A stretch of DNA of 5,203 nt, taken from positions 1 through 5,203 of the forward strand of contig JACQVT010000223.1 of assembly GCA_016209665.1 (NCBI GenBank), in the 5' to 3' direction. Positions 4,970 to 5,203 of the stretch are shown here, one piece after another. Each line of letters begins with the position of its first letter. Positions within the stretch are counted from its first letter, which is position 1. The notes beneath the pieces were generated by a model, which was given only the letters and a program-made list of their open reading frames with translations, was not told where the DNA came from and did not search any database. A program made the position numbers and the translations under genes. The stretch is from Planctomycetota bacterium. Its GTDB lineage: Bacteria > Planctomycetota > Phycisphaerae > UBA1845 > PWPN01.

Positions 4970-5203
4970 GTGCTGCCGCTCAATCTGCCATCCATAGTGG
5001 ACGAAGTTGCCCGCCAGGAGGCGCTGGTGGGGGCGTTCCTGGACGCGGCCGGCCTGATGTTCATGATTCTGGGTATCCGGTTGTCGCGCCTGCTGATCGG
5101 GCTGAGCTTCGGTGTGGTCGGCTTCGTGCTCGGCGGCAGCATGGGGGGGCCGGAAGACGTCCGCATCGCTCTGGGCATGGTGGTCGCCCTGGCCCTGGCC
5201 ATC
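4970..5203 (+). CDS. Membrane protein, paralogue of the preceding gene, 3' end outside the window
   Basis: The frame runs to the last base without a stop, so only the first 78 residues are seen. After a soluble N-terminal stretch (LPLNLPSIVDEVARQ) come hydrophobic segments at about 18-35, 38-56 and from 64 onward. The motif GL (28-29), R37, then LLIGLSFGVVGFVLGG matches the helix-hairpin unit of the preceding membrane protein, and an N-terminal soluble stretch with xVARQ/WARQ precedes it in both. GTG 4970 is chosen for its purine-rich site at 4954-4961 and for the matching distance to the first helix. The frame is also open from ATG 4904 (22 more codons), but those codons show weaker G/C preference at third positions. 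The function is unknown. It may be co-transcribed with its neighbour across the 110-base gap, in which I see no other gene. Confidence 0.7.
   Translation, partial: MLPLNLPSIVDEVARQEALVGAFLDAAGLMFMILGIRLSRLLIGLSFGVVGFVLGGSMGGPEDVRIALGMVVALALAI

Noticed and set aside
4408..5202. Long open frame on the - strand opposite the membrane protein genes
   Set aside because: The product is Arg/Pro/Ser/Thr-rich low-complexity sequence typical of antisense reading in GC-rich DNA, and it spans two convincing + strand genes.

Overview
The window is a GC-rich piece of a bacterial chromosome with every gene on the + strand. It holds most of a division and cell wall (dcw) gene block: the 3' part of murC, then murB, ddl and a divergent ftsQ-like gene. 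These are followed by two polytopic membrane protein genes, the second cut by the window end. Strong GC bias at third codon positions, the murC-murB-ddl-ftsQ order, and dispersed GC-rich palindromes at gene ends suggest Planctomycetota or another member of the PVC group. This is an inference from sequence style, not a database result.

Layout: 1-951 murC (5' end missing); 987-1988 murB; 2061-3026 ddl; 3043-3900 ftsQ-like. Gaps between these genes are 35, 72 and 16 bases, with no convincing terminator inside, so they probably form one transcript. A 149-base gap (3901-4049) with a local drop in GC separates this block from a seven-helix membrane protein (4050-4859). After a further 110-base gap comes a related membrane protein, of which only the first 78 codons are present if GTG 4970 is the start.

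MurB makes UDP-MurNAc, MurC adds L-Ala to it, and Ddl makes the D-Ala-D-Ala that ends the stem peptide. FtsQ is normally the bitopic divisome scaffold that ties this synthesis to septation. The two membrane proteins have no clear link to this pathway.

The most unusual signals are three. Different palindromic elements lie at successive gene junctions, and two of them are translated as extra C-terminal tails on MurC and MurB. The ftsQ-like gene is not followed by ftsA or ftsZ. The two downstream membrane proteins share a repeated helix-hairpin unit, with three copies in the first and at least one in the second. I found no tRNA, rRNA, CRISPR array, transposase or other mobile-element gene.
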